From assembly GCF_033473495.1 (NCBI RefSeq), contig NC_088935.1, forward strand, positions 4,464,001-4,528,000: a stretch of 64,000 nucleotides of DNA. Direction: 5' to 3'. Positions 31,295 to 41,151 of this stretch are shown piece after piece (positions within the stretch are counted from its first letter, which is position 1; each line of letters begins with the position of its first letter). Under the pieces are notes generated by a model that was given only the letters and a program-made list of their open reading frames with translations, ran no database searches and was not told the origin of the DNA. This DNA is from Cercospora beticola. Taxonomy: Eukaryota > Ascomycota > Dothideomycetes > Mycosphaerellales > Mycosphaerellaceae. The translations under genes were made by a program, and so were the position numbers.

Positions 31295-32233
31295 ATGGAT
31301 TCCTATCCTCAATACCACCATCCGAACAACCAGAACCAACAGCAGCCGAACTACGCGCAACAAATGATGCCGCAGATTGGGTACAACGGCTATGGAGTGC
31401 AACCACAATACGGCGTTTCGCCCTCACAAGCGGCCGCCATGGCCACGGCCGCTGCTTCAGGCTACGCGCCTTCCTATTCGATCCAAGATTCGTCGCTGCC
31501 AGGCCAACTGCCACAAACCTCACCTCGACTAAATCAGGTGAAGACCGATGGACGGCCGAATCCACAGTCGCCGCAACAGAACGCGATGAACGTACCGAGC
31601 AGCATGGCACATCAGCTGAACATGTCCTCCTCCGCACAGCCAATGCCCAATAACATGGCACAGATGCAGCCGGGGCAAATGTCACAGCCACGCCGCATGT
31701 CGCATTCCGTCAACGCCCCAGCGGTGCAGAACCCGCAGGGAGCACCACCTCTGGGCGCACCTCGACCACCAACGCAACCACAACAGACGCAAGCTCCGCC
31801 GCCTCCGCAACAACAATCACCTGAAGTCCCAGTAGCTGGCGCGAACGAAGAGTCACCCCTCTATGTCAATGCGAAACAATTCCATCGAATTCTCAAGAGG
31901 CGAATGGCACGACAGAAGCTGGAGGAGGCACTGCGACTCACATCGAAGGGCAGGAAGCCGTACCTACACGAGTCGCGACACAATCATGCTATGCGTAGAC
32001 CCAGAGGACCGGGCGGCCGTTTCCTGACCGCAGACGAGGTGGCACAGATGGAAGCTAACGGCACCCTCCCTACGGACAGTAAAGACCCAAAAGGTGAAGA
32101 TGATTCTGTTCATAGCACGGACAGTGCTAAGCGGAAAGCAGGTGAGATGAATGGCGACGCGAAAAGTAATACGCCAACAAAGAAGGCGAAGAGTGATGAC
32201 GAAGATGGCGATGGTCAAGAGGATGGCCAATAG
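31295..32233 (+). CDS. hapB: CCAAT-binding factor subunit Hap2/HapB (NF-YA)
   Basis: Single exon, 312 aa. Sequence-specific subunit of the trimeric CCAAT-binding complex. The NF-YA core at about 186-245 begins ESPLYVNAKQFHRIL: the A1 helix that binds the HapC/HapE histone-fold dimer (ending RMARQKLEE) is followed by the linker and the A2 DNA-contact segment YLHESRHNHAMRRPRGPGGRF, in which every hallmark His and Arg is present. The N-terminal half is rich in Gln, Pro and Asn. The C-terminal tail carries a basic AKRKAG and KKAK nuclear signal and an acidic end (DDEDGDGQEDGQ). In Aspergillus this gene is controlled by its own complex, which fits the CCAAT boxes upstream. Confidence 0.96.
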   Translation: MDSYPQYHHPNNQNQQQPNYAQQMMPQIGYNGYGVQPQYGVSPSQAAAMATAAASGYAPSYSIQDSSLPGQLPQTSPRLNQVKTDGRPNPQSPQQNAMNVPSSMAHQLNMSSSAQPMPNNMAQMQPGQMSQPRRMSHSVNAPAVQNPQGAPPLGAPRPPTQPQQTQAPPPPQQQSPEVPVAGANEESPLYVNAKQFHRILKRRMARQKLEEALRLTSKGRKPYLHESRHNHAMRRPRGPGGRFLTADEVAQMEANGTLPTDSKDPKGEDDSVHSTDSAKRKAGEMNGDAKSNTPTKKAKSDDEDGDGQEDGQ

Positions 32234-32745
32234 ACCGGCGCAACAGCTCGGCTTCAATTTGATACCTTGTGGACGACATTTGTGCATGCTCCCTGTCAAG
32301 CAGGATGTCTGGCATCTCTTTCATGGTGTGAGAAGGGAGCACGGTACTTGGCGCACGGAGTTTTTGGTCTTGAGATACCATCATTCTTACTGGATGGCTA
32401 CGATTAACGCAGCGTGAGAAGATGTTTCTTTCGAGCAGTACAGAATTGGGGGAATGGCGTCTTGAGGACATGATGAATTGCGCATACGAAAACCCTTATA
32501 CCCACGCGCAATGCGCTCAGGAATAGATGGCACCTGTATGGATGTATTGCGAAGACATAGCACAGAATGAAAGACTATTCATATTGTAGCTTGCAGATGT
32601 TCGAATTACTTCACTTGCTCACATGAATCTCACGAGGAAAGCTCTCGTATCTTGGCATTTGTCGCGTGAAGCTGCGAACTCCGCAGCACCTCCGTGTCAC
32701 CCATCCACGCATCCACGCACCAACACATCCAACATACCCACCACA
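32234..32745. other. Intergenic hapB / mL54
   Basis: hapB 3' region and the short promoter of the mL54 gene. An in-frame ATG at 32623 is open to the mL54 start, but the presequence begins better at 32746. Confidence 0.5.
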
Positions 32746-33503
32746 ATGATCTGTCGCCAATGCATGCGCCGGCTCGCTGGGCGAGGCTCACAAGCTGTGA
32801 GCAGACGGAACTTTACCAACAATGCAGCCATGCGCGCGCAAGCCGTCTCAGCCCAAGAGACAACCGCATCCCATGGCCGACCGAACGATAAACCGGCAGC
32901 AACATCGACATCAGCCGCACAGCCCTTCAGCACACCTTTGACCCCATCTCCGAACAGCGAAAAACTGGATCTCCCCATCGAGACCAAGCAGAGCAAGCAG
33001 GCGGCTAAAGTTGTCTCGAGCGTTCCAGCGGGAACCGTACTCAAAGGCCTCAATTTCATGAAAAACAAGCAAGATCCAGTAGCGTTGGAAGACCACGAAT
33101 ATCCATCATGGCTATGGACCGCATTACACGACAAAGGAGATACACCCGGCGGGCAACCGAAAGATGCAGAGGGGGATTTATTCTGTATGTCATATCACCA
33201 CCAACACCATCCCTCGCAAACTGATTCATATGTGCAATACTCACTAACTGTTCTCTTCTAGCGAAATCCAAAAAGCAACGACGAATAGCCGCAAAGGCAT
33301 TGAGGAAACAGCAATTACTTGATCCGGAAGCTTTGGCGCCTAAAGTGCCATTGTATGAGCAGAGTATTGATCTTCCCGGGGCGGATGGGACTTTGGAGGG
33401 GAATAAGGAGGCTTATAGGGCGCAGGAGGAGTTGACGAAGGCTATGAGGGAGAAGAGGAGGAGTAAGATTAAGGAGGATAACTTTTTGCGGGAGATGTCG
33501 TGA
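32746..33503 (+). CDS. MRPL37: Mitochondrial large-subunit ribosomal protein mL54
   Basis: Exons 32746..33184 and 33262..33503 (intron with GTATGT donor and TTCTAG acceptor), 226 aa. The first ~25 residues ([16 protein letters not shown]...) are basic and amphipathic, typical of a mitochondrial targeting peptide. The conserved mL54 core [19 protein letters not shown]...YPSWLW spans the centre, and the C terminus is a basic helix ([14 protein letters not shown], then [16 protein letters not shown]). It is a structural component of the 54S mitoribosomal subunit. The Ala/Ser/Thr-rich stretch between presequence and core is longer than in yeast. Identification is from recognised sequence pattern. 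Confidence 0.88.
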
Positions 33504-34371
33504 TCGTGAGGGGAGGGAATATGTTTGTGGTCTATGGACTGGACTGGTCTCAGAGGACAGTGCGATACATATGCAGCAACGCTGCGGCTGCGATATGTTG
33601 CTTCGTACCATGCAATGATGTGTCAGCCGTACGATCGCTGTTTGTACAGTATAGAGCAAGTCCGGGAGAGTACATGCCGCATACCATTCCTCGCTCACAC
33701 GAACGGCTCTCAAATCTACGCTTGTATCGGTGGAATACACTCTATGATCGTATTAGACTTGCTTGAGGGCCATCTCTTATTCAGAATACATTGTACCGCG
33801 ATCGCCATCATTGGTTCAAGTCTGATATAAGACTGCGGTATCACCAACGGAACTCGTGTCATGAAAGTGCTGTGGGGAAAGTGTCTTGCCTTCAACGTCG
33901 TGACGCTCACGCCAGGCAGGCCATACGAAGGAGAACAATCACTTTCCCGCGTCAACTTCAAGTCTGGGTGTTCCTATTGCCTCACGGTGTCATTGACTAT
34001 CATTAGATCCTCCACGTACACTTCGCCAAGTACCATAATGCTTCTGTCATTGATCCAGAGCGTCTTTCAATCAATTTTAGTGGCGACATCATACAAAGTT
34101 TTGCACAAAGCTACATGTATGTGATGGTGAGGACTGCAGAGGAGAGGTGGTATACAGGCGAATAAGTGCAATCAGTCTCGCGACCGTATTCATTTATCGT
34201 ACAGCTGTCTCTATGTAAGTAGTCTGGAGCTACTCTTCGTCACGCCTTTTATTATTGTTGGGATCTATTCCCAACCACAATGATACCCAATCGTGACATT
34301 TTTAATGCAAAGTTCCTTCATCCAATCGTACATCGTGGCTTCGTGGTTCCGAACTCTATCGTTAATGAGGA
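33504..34371. other. Convergent gap mL54 / Crh-like
   Basis: 868 bp between converging stop codons, more than two untranslated tails usually need. Composition is unremarkable to AT-rich and no frame resembles a protein. Confidence 0.5.
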
Positions 34372-35630
34372 TTAAACAAGCAGAGTCGCAAAGATGAGGC
34401 CGAGCAGAGAGATGCCAGCCGAGACGGTGTTGACGGAAGCAGCACCGGTAGACTGCTCAGTGTCTGCACTTGTTGATGCCGAAGCACGGGTGGTGGTCGC
34501 GCTACCAGTCTGCTGGCTGGATGGTGCCGTGGAAGTGGCGGCGGTCGGAATTCCAGAGTTCAGGACGGAAAGACTGGCGGTGTTAACGCTGTAGCTCGAT
34601 CCAGTAACGGTGGTGCGGAGGGTCGGAATGGTGTTTTCGATTGGCGCCACGCTTTGGCTGACAGTAGGGGCAGAGGTCACTGTCGTTTGAGCAGTGGCTG
34701 TCGCAGTGCCAACTGCAGATTGAGTGGCAGGGGCAGATGAAGCAGCGCCCTCAGCATTGCACGAGTCGCCGCTCTTGATCACATCGATGCTCTGCCAGGA
34801 GCCTGTGTTGTCCGAGTATGTGTACTGGCAAGCCGGGTTGTAGTTCATGACGTTGACCGATTTGACGAGCATCGTGAATGGTCCCTGAGCAAAGTCCGTC
34901 TTGCCTCCAGCCCATTCAACAGTCCCCTCGTCTGGGCTTGCACCACCGGCCCAGCTACCCAGTTTCAATTGCATCGGGGTCTGCGGGTAGTTCTGACCAT
35001 TGACGGTCTGGGCGCTGGAGTATGGTACGGTGCGAATGACGGTGCCGTCAATGGAGAACTCGATTCGCTCACTCGTCCAATCGATGCCGTACGTGTGCCA
35101 GATGTTCTGGGCATCGGCAACAGGATGATAGACGGCCCTGTCGTACGTCGTAGTGTTGCCTTTGCCATAGAAATTGGACTGAACTTCACCACTCCGGCCG
35201 CCAACGAACTCCCAGTCGATTTCGTCGAGGTCCTAAATAAAAGTCAGTTGATAGTCAAGTAAAACGCTTAATGTGAGCTTACGGCTGATTCCATCACGAT
35301 ACTCGACACGATGCCCGTTCCGGAAGCCGCTTTCATGGTGACCTCGAAGCGACCGAAGAAGATGTTGAAGTCAGATGCAATGGTTGGGGCTTGGCCTTGC
35401 CCAGCAATGGTGAAAATAGCACCATCAGCGCCATATTGGAGATTGGTACCAGTCGCAGAGGTCCACGAAGCAGCAGCTCCTTCGCCTTGGGTGAAGTCGG
35501 CAGAGTAGGAGGCGGATGGCAAGCCAGGTTCGCTGGGGCAAGTCTTTTCGAGTGGGTTGCAGTCAGTAAAAGTCTGCGCTGTTGCGATGGCCGCCAGACT
35601 GGCGGCGGCAGAAAGAGAGGTGAAGCGCAT
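34372..35630 (-). CDS. GPI-anchored GH16 cell-wall transglycosylase (Crh family)
   Basis: Exons 35630..35283 and 35232..34372 on the reverse strand, 402 aa. Crh enzymes cut chitin and transfer it to beta-1,6/1,3-glucan at the fungal cell surface. There is a signal peptide (about 1-19), a GH16 domain with the catalytic DEIDWE motif (D119-E124; E120 nucleophile, E124 acid/base), the downstream GNTTTYDRAVYHPV and HTYGIDWT strands, a Cys pair in the CQYTYSD...DSCNAEG region, and then a Ser/Thr/Ala-rich stalk of about 110 residues. The C-terminal hydrophobic tail (ISLLGLIFATLLV) after small residues is a GPI-attachment signal. No chitin-binding CBM18 module is visible at the N terminus, so it is closer to Crh1 than to Crr1. 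The intron splits just before the active site. Confidence 0.93.
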
Positions 35631-37082
35631 TGTGGCGACTTCTAATCACTCTTGGATTTCTCGGCGCAATGAAGTGATCCTTGTGGGTAGAGAGTGTTTT
35701 GATGTTGCTTAAGATGGCTCAAAACGAAGGTCGATATGAGCGAGAGGAGGTGATTGTTCGGCGAGCAAACATCGGACAAGGGACAAGAGGCTTTGTATGT
35801 TTGAGGCGCACATGCAATCGCACTCCACGTCACATTCAAATCGAAGCGCGCGTAGTCACCGTGGCCACGCAAGCCACGCATTGGCCCGTTTTGGCCTCGT
35901 GTCGATCGCATGAGCGCTTTCACTTGCACGTTTCCTCGTGACCGGATGCGGCCGAAACAGCACGGATGGCGGCACAGTGATGGCCGCATCGGTATACGAC
36001 TCGTTTGTGTGTTGCTATTCGCGACTTGACCATCGTTCTGCTACACGCATCGCGCGAGATCAGGAACCGGGGTCGCATTCGAAACTTGAGCCTAGCGGGT
36101 CATACGCGTCCGTCCGGTGGGCCGATGGTCGGTCGGTCAGTCAGCTGCTTCTCAGCCTCCTCCTCACCTACAGCACACGGCTGCCCAATACAGCAGTCGG
36201 TCTGAGGAGTGAGAGCCCAGACAGGACGACAAGAACGCCACGAGAAGGCTGCGCTGCAGATCACGGCGCGGCAGGCAGAGTGACAGCTGCATGGCGAAGC
36301 AGGTGGAAAGTGAAAATGCCGGCGGCCCCACCGCTACGATTGTACGATGTTGCAGACCGACTTGACTGGCGGGTGGCGTCGATGCGATGGTCGTTGATCC
36401 TGTTGACCGTGAGAAGCGAAGGAACACGGAGGTTACGTCGACGCGCTCGTGTGTGAAGAGCGACGTGTGGTCTAGCGGGCGCGGAGCTATAAAAAGCCAC
36501 AGGCGAGAGCATCGCATTTGGCATGTCTTTTGGGGCTCTGCGTGATGCCAAGACACTGCCAAAGTCTCGGTCACTCTTCACTTACTCGCCGCGCCGCCTT
36601 CCCCCCGGCCCACCAGTCTTGCCGTCCAGCACTGCCTCATCAGGTCAATGCAGGTCTGTTTATGGCAGGTGCAAGTGCCATGATCGTTGACGACTACGAA
36701 ACGGACGCTACTTGCAGACAGCAAACAGCGGGCCACATCTTCGGGAAACATCTGATCACTCGTCGTGAACTTCCTTCCACTCTTGCATCGTTTCTTGAGA
36801 CAGAGTGCCTCAGATGTGCTACGCAAGGGAGAGATATGAGGAATGAAGGAATATTCAAATCTTTCAGGCGAAGTAGGCATCGTCGTTCCTAGTGTTTGTT
36901 CTGCTTTGTTGCAGCGACAGGGACGATGCTGCAGAAGACGACTAGATGTCGCGAGGTGGGGTCTTCCATGAGCTCATCGCAGCTGCAGCATATGGTTGGT
37001 AAGCAGGGCAAGAGAGTCGAGGGGCAACCTCAGTAGAACCATTGCACGAATAGATTCCCCATTCTGTCCATAATCAACAATC
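35631..37082. other. Divergent gap Crh-like / aldo-keto reductase
   Basis: 1.45 kb. GC-rich centre with no family-like frame. A strong TATA sequence (CTATAAAAAGCC) sits at 36488-36499, about 585 bp before the reductase ATG; 23 bp after it an ATG at 36523 opens a 55-codon frame of unknown meaning. Confidence 0.45.
36488..36499 (+). promoter_or_regulatory. Candidate TATA box
   Basis: CTATAAAAAGCC in a GC-rich setting, the best TATA match in this gap. It may drive a long-leader reductase transcript or an unannotated small transcript. Confidence 0.35.
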
Positions 37083-38152
37083 ATGTCTGGACTCAAGATC
37101 GTATTCGGCGGCGCTGGCCTCAACAACGGCAGACCATTGGCAGAAACCGCCACACTGAAACGTGCCTACGATGTCCTCCTCGCAGCAGGTGTCAAAACCA
37201 TCGACACAGCCAACCTCTACGGCGACAGTGAAACCATCCTGAGCGAAACAGGCGCCCCAAGCCGCTTCACTCTCGACACCAAAACCCGCGGTGGCTTCAA
37301 CAAGGAAAACGGAGCCTCACGAGAGAACATCCTCAAAGAAGCCCAAAACAGTAAAGACAAACTCGGCCAAGTCGATATCTTCTACATTCACGCTCCAGAC
37401 CCAAACACGCCAATAGAAGAAACTCTCTCAGCCATCAATGAAGTCCACAAGACCGGTTTCTTCAAACGTTTCGGTCTGTCGAATTACAAAGCCGAAGATG
37501 TCGAAAAGGTCTACAATCACTGCAAGGAAAAAGGATATCCATTGCCTCAAGTCTATCAAGGGAATTATAGTGCCGTAGCGAGGAAGCAAGAGGAGCTTTT
37601 GTTTCCGACGCTCCGCAAGCTGGGGATTTCGTTCTATGCGTATAGTCCTCTGGCGGGAGGATTCTTGTCCAAGTCGAAGGAGGATATTGAGAAGGGCTCT
37701 GGTCGATTCAATAATACTGAGAGCGGTGCAAGCATGTACAAGAAATTGGTGAGGCGCCCTCTCCTGTTCCTGATTTGTGCTGAAGTAGGACTATGACACT
37801 GCTAACACTCTGCAGTACGGAAAGCCAGCACTGCTCAACGCACTGGAGCAATGGGCGAGCATTGCGAAAGATGAAGGAGTGAGCTGCCTCGGTTCTCAAA
37901 ACACGCGCCTTACTGACACTCATCGCACAGATCACGAGAGCCGATTTGGCTTATCGATGGGTTGCTTACAATTCGCCACTAAAGAATGAGAACGGCGACG
38001 CCCTCATTATCGGCGCCAGCAGTGTCGAACAGCTGCAAGAGACGTTGGACTCGATCGGAGGCGGGCCGCTCAGCGACAAAGCCGTCAAGAGGATCGATGC
38101 CATCTGGGATGAGATCAAACACGAAGCACCGCTCGACAATTACCATTCTTGA
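37083..38152 (+). CDS. Aldo/keto reductase (AKR7/aflatoxin-aldehyde-reductase-like)
   Basis: Exons 37083..37748, 37816..37878 and 37931..38152, 316 aa, all introns phase 0. NADPH-dependent reductase of aldehydes and dicarbonyls with a TIM barrel. The catalytic tetrad is visible: D and Y in IDTANLYG, K in LDTKTRGG and H in FYIHAPDPN. The GLSNY segment, the NYSAVARK(Q)E region and the C-terminal cofactor segment LIIGASSVEQLQ are family-typical. It is cytosolic with no signals. Members reduce aflatoxin B1 dialdehyde or succinic semialdehyde; here the physiological substrate is unknown. The middle exon is only 21 codons. Confidence 0.92.
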
Positions 38153-38261
38153 GCTGTTGATGCTCGTCCATATGAGAGTTACGGACACGAATTGCAGACG
38201 CATAAAGGGGGTATCTCATAAGCAAAAATATAGACGCTGCTACCCAGTTCCAATTCATCCA
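38153..38261. other. Convergent intergenic
   Basis: 109 bp between stop codons of the reductase and RAP1; nothing more. Confidence 0.5.
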
Positions 38262-40967
38262 TCATTCAGTATCGCGGTACTGTTCGAGATAATTCAACCT
38301 CGCTCGACACGCGTCCCAGCCGTGCTTCTTCTCTAGCAACCGAATTGCCCTGGCATTGCCTCCTTCCAGCTGCTCATCTTCGTCTTCGTTCCATACGCCT
38401 GGAACATCAGTAGGGATCCCTTTGCCAGCCCTCACGTGCATCAACACAAATTCCGCGAGGTCCAGTCGCAATGAAGTACACTTGACCGCTTCGATGATTG
38501 CGCTCTCATCGTGGCCTCGGACTTTCATGGTTGCCATCCAGCTCTCCAGCCGTTCTGATTCGTCCTCTGAATTAAGATCTGCTGATGGCGATTCTGCACG
38601 CATCGCTTGGCTGCTAGCGTACTGCTCGATCGTCTCGGTCAAGTCGTGTGCGGTTTGGTCATGTTCGTCATTCTGCTCTCCGTCCCCGTCCTCGTCATCA
38701 GTGTCAAGTGGCAGGGGCATAGTCAGATCCGCTTGTTGTGTTTCTGCGTTATAGAAGTCTTGTGTTTCAAGTGGCCTAGGTATCTGCCGGCCACGTGTTC
38801 CATCTTGAGAGCCCGGAGAATCTGGCAGAGGGGAACTAGGAATAGAGGTTGAGGAGATCTCGATAAGTTGCGATGCCTTCCGAGGGGTCTCATATTCATG
38901 GGGGTTCGGGCCGTCGACTTCGTCATAATAGTCTCCAAGGTCTAAGGCCTCCTCTTCTGCCATGGCTGGTGTGCTGTCACGGTCTGAGCTGGGATCAAAG
39001 CCGCCTCCAACTTCCGGGAACGCCACAGAGAGGTCAACCTCTTGGTCCAAGTCGTCGCTTGGCTCCATGTTCCTTGCCTCAAGTCCGCCCGAACGGGCAA
39101 TGGCATCAGGTCTGGCGGTACTGGATGCTGCAAGAGGGCTGCCAGCTGTGAGCCCTTTCGCCTCTGCGAGAGGAACATTTTCTATGTCTTCCGCCTGCGT
39201 GTTCGAAGGCATTGCCGTGACTTGCGGCCGATGAGGCGATGACGGCCATTCTAAATTAGATAGTATCACCTCGTCAACATCATGATCGGACTCGTCCTCT
39301 ATTGATCGCGCCTTCCCAGCATTCGAATGGCTTCCTGAGACATTCCGTTCCTGTGAAAGTTCGGGCTGATTGTGGCTCGGCATCAGACTTTGCTGCAAAT
39401 ACTTGACGAAATCGGACTGGTCATTGTTCGCATCGTCCTCGGGCAGGTCTGCGCCTCTTAGTAAGGGTGCTTTGTGTCGGGCTTCCTGCGCAGCGAGATT
39501 AGCTTCCGTGAGGGCAGTGCCTCCAGATAGCTGTGACTCGAAATCGGACGCAAGGTCGTCCTCCGGCATTATCGCTCCAATGTCATCCTCTGTGGGACGC
39601 TGCTGTACCTCTGAGCTCCGCAGGTCTTCGATCTCGGGCCCATCACTTATGTAGGGTCTGTGCTCTAGTTGATTGTTCTCGTGTGTAAGAAGTTTGATGA
39701 GGTCCTCGCCCTCGCCGCTGGCTTCCACCAACCCTGCACGACTCGCACTCTCGTCGAAGGCGACCAGCGATTCGTTTGTGATTTGCTGGGCAGCCGCACG
39801 ATTCTCGTCGGACGTCAAGAGTTCGGCGAAGGGGCCTAGGCTTTCTGAAGCTGTGGCAGTGGCAGCTTTAGTGGTATGATCAATGCGGTGCACATCGGAC
39901 GAGCGGGATGGCGAGTGATTCTGAGATCGCGGCTGAGGTGACCCAGGCTCAAAATGGCTCTCGCCATTAGTCGGCACAACATCGAAGTGTCTTTTGCGTT
40001 TTCTCCGATTTTCTCCAGCGTCCGAAGGTCTCACGCTAGGCCGTTCCGTATTGCCCTTGTCTCGAAGTTGTGCTTGATATATAGGACGAACATCTTCTTG
40101 CCAAAACTTGGCCCACTCTTGAGCCGAACGATGCGGATATGCCTCAGCCCAAAGCTCCCACGCGGGTAGCCATTGGTCTTCCAAAACATTGTCAATGTCT
40201 GCAGCATGAGGCATGAGCAGATCTACATCAGTCTCTTTTTTCCCGTGGTCTTCAGCATGCACTGTGTCCGCCGACTGATCCTCAGAATGCTCAGGCCCTT
40301 GATCCTTCTCGTCCACGATCTCAACTCTGCGACGTTTCGCCGGAGGCGTGGACGCTTGCTCCTCCTCCATCTCCCCGTCTAGTGCAGTCGAAGGACTTGG
40401 AGGAGCATTTGCGGGTACAGTGGGCTGTACCCCAGCGGGTGGGTTATTCATGAGCTTTTTTAGGTAGCGATCGCGCCATGACTGAAAAGTGTGACGAGGA
40501 TTGATCTGTTCTAGGCGCTTGTAGATATCGTTGCCTTTGAACTGGCCTCCACGAGTCTTCTCCTGCTCGACCCACTGCCATAGCTGCTTGTCTTCCTCGT
40601 GAGTGAAGGGCGTACGCGTGGCTTTGCCCGGAGCTGCAGAGCCCACATCTCGAATGGTGCCTGGCCTCGGACCAGCGTAATGATCGGCGGGATCTGGTAG
40701 CGCTCCATTGGCAATGGCGGTGGTGATGAGCGTCCAGGAATAGCTGCCGGCAGGCACGTCTTTCCGCACGTGGTCTGCAATGACATAGTCGGCCAGTTTC
40801 TCGTTCTTCACTACGCGGCCGCCATTGGCTTCGATGTCGCGGATAAGCTGGGAGCGTGCGGGCAACTTCTGGAGGCAGAAGAAGCTGAGATTGGCGAAGA
40901 GGGTCGCTGCGCCAGTGCGACGGTGTTCTGCCGATGCATCGCTCACGACGATGGATGCGCCGGCCAT
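38262..40967 (-). CDS. RAP1: Telomere protein Rap1 (BRCT + Myb + RCT)
   Basis: Single exon, 901 aa from the ATG at 40967; the frame extends upstream only through a TTG codon, so that extension is ignored. Rap1 is recruited to telomeres and controls telomere length, silencing and end protection. In order: a BRCT domain at about 22-98 (LFANLSFFCLQ...GGRVVKNEKLADYVIADH), a Rap1-type Myb at about 119-172 (RTPFTHEEDKQLWQWV...TFQSWRDRYLKKL), a nuclear signal KRRRVE (211-216), a second short helical Myb-like segment at about 264-300 (WLPAWELWAEAYPHRSAQEW), a very long acidic, disordered middle, and a C-terminal RCT protein-interaction domain of about 95 residues ending RLNYLEQYRDTE. The architecture fits the Rap1 family of filamentous fungi and mammals. 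Divergent from SWF1-like, 184 bp apart. Confidence 0.93.
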   Translation of the reverse strand: MAGASIVVSDASAEHRRTGAATLFANLSFFCLQKLPARSQLIRDIEANGGRVVKNEKLADYVIADHVRKDVPAGSYSWTLITTAIANGALPDPADHYAGPRPGTIRDVGSAAPGKATRTPFTHEEDKQLWQWVEQEKTRGGQFKGNDIYKRLEQINPRHTFQSWRDRYLKKLMNNPPAGVQPTVPANAPPSPSTALDGEMEEEQASTPPAKRRRVEIVDEKDQGPEHSEDQSADTVHAEDHGKKETDVDLLMPHAADIDNVLEDQWLPAWELWAEAYPHRSAQEWAKFWQEDVRPIYQAQLRDKGNTERPSVRPSDAGENRRKRKRHFDVVPTNGESHFEPGSPQPRSQNHSPSRSSDVHRIDHTTKAATATASESLGPFAELLTSDENRAAAQQITNESLVAFDESASRAGLVEASGEGEDLIKLLTHENNQLEHRPYISDGPEIEDLRSSEVQQRPTEDDIGAIMPEDDLASDFESQLSGGTALTEANLAAQEARHKAPLLRGADLPEDDANNDQSDFVKYLQQSLMPSHNQPELSQERNVSGSHSNAGKARSIEDESDHDVDEVILSNLEWPSSPHRPQVTAMPSNTQAEDIENVPLAEAKGLTAGSPLAASSTARPDAIARSGGLEARNMEPSDDLDQEVDLSVAFPEVGGGFDPSSDRDSTPAMAEEEALDLGDYYDEVDGPNPHEYETPRKASQLIEISSTSIPSSPLPDSPGSQDGTRGRQIPRPLETQDFYNAETQQADLTMPLPLDTDDEDGDGEQNDEHDQTAHDLTETIEQYASSQAMRAESPSADLNSEDESERLESWMATMKVRGHDESAIIEAVKCTSLRLDLAEFVLMHVRAGKGIPTDVPGVWNEDEDEQLEGGNARAIRLLEKKHGWDACRARLNYLEQYRDTE

Positions 40968-41151
40968 GGGAGTGTGTCCATCGAAGGTCGATGGTATGCG
41001 ATGTACGTGCAGTCGTAGTGGGGCCAGAACGCGCCTGCTTGACGCGTCCAACTCCCGGTCCGAAATTCGTCGTCACTCCCACTGCAACGCTTCCGCCTGA
41101 TTCACCGCCGCCGTTGCCATCGAGCCAGGAAGGTTAGCCAGGGCCAACGGC
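40968..41151. promoter_or_regulatory. Compact bidirectional promoter RAP1 / SWF1-like
   Basis: 184 bp between two divergent ATGs, so core promoters must lie back to back. No named element recognised. Confidence 0.4.

Noticed and set aside
30837..31367. 176-codon frame overlapping the hapB start
   Set aside because: Arg/Ala/Pro-rich GC-driven frame that overlaps the hapB coding region in another phase; no domain.
33805..33830. GGTTCAAGTC resembling a tRNA T-loop
   Set aside because: No acceptor stem, anticodon arm or D-arm can be folded around it.
40968..41051. Upstream extension of RAP1
   Set aside because: The extension starts with TTG and precedes a good ATG at 40967 just before the BRCT domain.
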